Assembly (NCBI GenBank): GCA_947453415.1
Contig: CANGGG010000002.1
Location: 39,031-103,030 of the forward strand
DNA: 64,000 nt
Reading direction: 5' to 3'
Source of the DNA: Bacteroidota bacterium
GTDB lineage: Bacteria > Bacteroidota > Bacteroidia > UKL13-3
A model generated the notes under the pieces. The model saw only the letters and a program-made list of their open reading frames with translations, did not search any database and had not been told where the DNA came from. Of the stretch, positions 61,698 through 64,000 are shown one piece after another (position 1 is the first letter of the stretch; every line of letters starts with the position of its first letter). A program made the translations under genes and the position numbers.

Positions 61698-62012
61698 TTA
61701 TTTTAATTCTAATGATGTTTTTTCTTTTTTAAGTTTTCCTTCTAACCAAAATGTTCCAAATGGAATAAAAGAAACTACAAATGCTATTAAAGTTTTTAAA
61801 AAGCTCCATTTTAATACTATAAAAACTTGTAAAAGTAATATGCCATAAACTACAAATAATACTCCATGTAGCCAACCAAAATATTTTACAGGTTCTGGAA
61901 TATGTAGCATATATTTTAAAGGCATTGCTACAAACAATAAAACTAAATATGAAACACCTTCGGTTAATGCGATTATTCTAAAATTTTTAAGTACTTTAAT
62001 TTTATTTTTCAT
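61698..62012 (-). CDS. DUF3817 membrane protein
   Basis: A 104-aa protein with three hydrophobic helices. The first carries FRIIALTEGVSYLVLLFVAMPLKY, the second GWLHGVLFVVYGILLLQVF, and the third IAFVVSFIPFGTFWLEGKL; together they are the signature of the DUF3817 family. Function unknown. It lies 11 bases downstream of the LtaS-like gene, so it is likely cotranscribed with it. Confidence 0.85.
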   Translation of the reverse strand: MKNKIKVLKNFRIIALTEGVSYLVLLFVAMPLKYMLHIPEPVKYFGWLHGVLFVVYGILLLQVFIVLKWSFLKTLIAFVVSFIPFGTFWLEGKLKKEKTSLELK

Positions 62013-62023
62013 TATTGTTTTAT

Positions 62024-63916
62024 TTATTCTGTTGTTTTATTGTTAATCAAATCAAAATTATATTGCTGAATAATGCATTTTACATTACTGTCTAAATTTT
62101 CTATTTTGAATTTATATTTTATATTTTTTAACTCATTTTTATGCATCAAACTATCTTGTTTTAAGTCAAAAAAACCAATGCCTTTTTTACCATCAAAATG
62201 ATATACATAAGGCCAAGAAATATATTGATAAAATCCACTTGTTAGCTGCATGGCCCATTTCGTTTGATTCACGTTATTGCCAAAACTAAAAAATGGTTTT
62301 GAGTAGTTTGCATAATTTAAAGCCATTGGCAATATATCAATTTGTTGAATGGTATTTTGGTTAATTTGTGGTTTTACCAAATTGCTATTTGCACTAAAAA
62401 CAAACATAGGTATTTCATATTTTCCTTGTGTAGTTTGGTAATATGGTTTTTCGTTTTCTGCAGAATGGTCTGCAGTTATAATAAAAATAGTATTTTTATA
62501 CCAAGGTTCCTTTTTAGCTGTTTCAAAAAATTGTTGCAACGCAAAATCCGAATACTTTATAGTTCTATGAATAGGTAATGTTCCTTCTATAAATTTATTA
62601 GATAAATGACTAGGAATGCTATATGGATGGTGAGATGATAAGGTAAATACACTGCTAAAAAAAGGTGTTTTATTAGTACTTAATTGCTTTGCAAAATAGT
62701 GTAAATAGGGTTCATCAAAAATTCCCCAATGCTTGTCAAAATCTAATGGATTTGGATATTCATTTTTACCAAAATATTTTCCTCCATTTGTGATAGCAGT
62801 AAAATTATCAAGACTCATAGTACCATTTTTTCCCCCATGATAAAAACTAGTTTGATAACCCATTTCACTTAAATAGGCACTAATTCCTTTTAGTTTATTT
62901 GCTTGATAGTAACTGTTTGGGTAATCATTTTCCATCCATGTTGGTAACGATGCTTCAATAGCCGGAATTCCTTCAATAGAACGTTTTCCATTTGAATAAG
63001 CATGGTTAAAAACCAAACTTTTAGTCATTAAAGAATCAATAAAAGGTGTATATCCTTTTCCATTGTTATAGTAACCAACATATTCTTTTCCCATACTTTC
63101 AATGATAAGAATAACAATATTAGGTTTGCTATTTTGATCATTAAAAGTGGAAGCATTTTTTATAGGGTTATAGTATTTTTCTATAACAGCATTTGGAAAA
63201 TAATTTTCAGGTTTTAACCCTACTTGTTGTGAACTTACTATGAATTGAAATGGCGTATTTACAATTAAAGGAACTAATTCTGCTCTACTTATTCTAGCGG
63301 CATCAAATGTGCTTATTGGCGTTAAATTTACGCCACCTCGTGCTCCCAAAAATGTAATTAAAGCAATTGGAATTAATATTAAATATTCAGCTTTATATTG
63401 TGAAGAAATATAGTTTATTTTTTGAATTTGAATTTTTGAATCTATTATTTTATAAAAGTAATATATCATATATATTAATAGTACTAAAATTATTAAAATA
63501 TACCAATAGTCTATAAAATAATTTTTCCAAACACCACTTAATTCTTCAGCCATTTTTATTAATTCTAAACCTGATCGTTTTCCTGAAAAACGATAATATT
63601 CAGTATCAATTAAATTTAATAAAACAGCTAAGCTATTTATAAAGTAAAAATACCATTTTAAAAATAATTGGTAGCCTTTATTTTCTCTGAATTTAAATGG
63701 AATAACATGTAATAAAATGAGTAGAGAATTGGAATAAATAATGGCAGAAAAATCGAACAAAAGTCCAACGTAAAATGAAAAAAATATTTCATTTTTTTCA
63801 AATTGATAAAAGGATGGATTAAATATCAGAAAAACTATTCTACAAATGCTGTAAATTACTAAAACTAGTAGAACACGGAAGAATAATAATTTTTGATAAT
63901 ATAATTTTTGAAACAT
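62024..63916 (-). CDS. LtaS-like sulfatase-fold phosphoglycerol transferase family protein
   Basis: A 630-aa protein with about five N-terminal transmembrane helices (to ~195) and a large extracytoplasmic alkaline-phosphatase-superfamily domain (265-610). Metal-site elements: PNIVILIIESMGKEYVG (Glu273), the nucleophile position in SNGKRSIEG (Ser313, where LtaS has Thr), FYHGGKNGTMS and ITADHS. Gram-positive LtaS polymerises glycerol phosphate; Gram-negative relatives such as OpgB transfer phosphoglycerol or phosphoethanolamine to periplasmic or outer-membrane glycans, the likelier job here. The substrate is unknown. The window ends 84 bases upstream of its start, with nothing recognisable between. 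Confidence 0.88.
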   Translation of the reverse strand: MFQKLYYQKLLFFRVLLVLVIYSICRIVFLIFNPSFYQFEKNEIFFSFYVGLLFDFSAIIYSNSLLILLHVIPFKFRENKGYQLFLKWYFYFINSLAVLLNLIDTEYYRFSGKRSGLELIKMAEELSGVWKNYFIDYWYILIILVLLIYMIYYFYKIIDSKIQIQKINYISSQYKAEYLILIPIALITFLGARGGVNLTPISTFDAARISRAELVPLIVNTPFQFIVSSQQVGLKPENYFPNAVIEKYYNPIKNASTFNDQNSKPNIVILIIESMGKEYVGYYNNGKGYTPFIDSLMTKSLVFNHAYSNGKRSIEGIPAIEASLPTWMENDYPNSYYQANKLKGISAYLSEMGYQTSFYHGGKNGTMSLDNFTAITNGGKYFGKNEYPNPLDFDKHWGIFDEPYLHYFAKQLSTNKTPFFSSVFTLSSHHPYSIPSHLSNKFIEGTLPIHRTIKYSDFALQQFFETAKKEPWYKNTIFIITADHSAENEKPYYQTTQGKYEIPMFVFSANSNLVKPQINQNTIQQIDILPMALNYANYSKPFFSFGNNVNQTKWAMQLTSGFYQYISWPYVYHFDGKKGIGFFDLKQDSLMHKNELKNIKYKFKIENLDSNVKCIIQQYNFDLINNKTTE

Positions 63917-64000
63917 TTTTGATTATAAAATTTATAGTCTATAAATTTAAATTTTAACTACTTAGAATGATATTATTTTACTACACTTCCTAACTCAATG

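Noticed and set aside
1..64000. tRNA or rRNA genes
   Set aside because: No cloverleaf or rRNA-like segment was recognised in any intergenic gap; most gaps are too short or are occupied by the repeats described. A covariance-model scan could still find a small RNA I missed.

Overview
The window is an AT-rich stretch of a Bacteroidota chromosome. The evidence is the number of proteins with a signal peptide and a C-terminal type IX secretion (T9SS) sorting domain, the long-form IspG, the CcoN-CcoO fusion, a CcoP with one heme, near-absence of Shine-Dalgarno sequences, and several start regions preceded by the Bacteroidota promoter consensus TTTG-N17-23-TAnnTTTG. I cannot resolve the order or genus. 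The content is mostly core metabolism. No phage, transposase, CRISPR array, rRNA or tRNA gene was seen.

Layout. 1-2.8 kb: 3' end of a eukaryotic-type NADP isocitrate dehydrogenase, then an HtrA/DegP protease. 2.9-6.8 kb (minus): four genes for exported proteins of unknown role (94-aa exported protein, 483-aa protein with an N-terminal CxxC, lipoprotein, carboxypeptidase-regulatory-like domain protein). 7.3-9.7 kb (plus): 106-aa cysteine-containing protein, multi-spanning membrane protein, histidine kinase and LuxR-type response regulator, all overlapping. 9.8-12.5 kb (minus): two T9SS cargo proteins, one with an S74 tail-fibre chaperone domain. A ~225-bp repeat is present both at 6.95-7.18 kb and at 12.59-12.81 kb. 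It lies in front of both minus-strand exported-protein operons and the kinase operon, so this 10-kb block is the best candidate for an undescribed system. 13.1-29.1 kb: trmN6, a lamin-tail-domain T9SS protein, secreted type I pullulanase, GtrA, a TonB-domain protein, uridine kinase, a split methylmalonyl-CoA mutase surrounding gltX, a short-chain dehydrogenase, and a barrel/thioredoxin-like pair.

29.2-39.6 kb (plus): respiratory complex I genes nuoABCDHIJKLMN without nuoEFG, ending with a 127-aa unknown. 39.7-51.9 kb: enoyl-CoA hydratase, UMF1-type transporter, LutA-like protein, a 1174-aa pyruvate:ferredoxin oxidoreductase, an unknown coupled to dapF, ispG, and a T9SS protein. 52-61.5 kb (minus): a full cbb3 oxidase locus, usp-ccoI-ccoS-ccoNO-ccoQ-ccoP-ccoG-ccoH-safE, including two small genes (ccoS, ccoQ) of 54 and 51 codons. 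61.7-63.9 kb: a DUF3817 membrane protein and an LtaS-like sulfatase-fold transferase.

Together, isocitrate dehydrogenase, PFOR, an EFG-less complex I (possibly ferredoxin-fed) and the high-affinity cbb3 oxidase suggest respiration at low oxygen. CRP/FNR-like palindromes lie in front of nuoA and ccoN. Several kinds of dispersed palindromic repeat occupy the gaps between genes, most densely at 12.5-13.1 kb.
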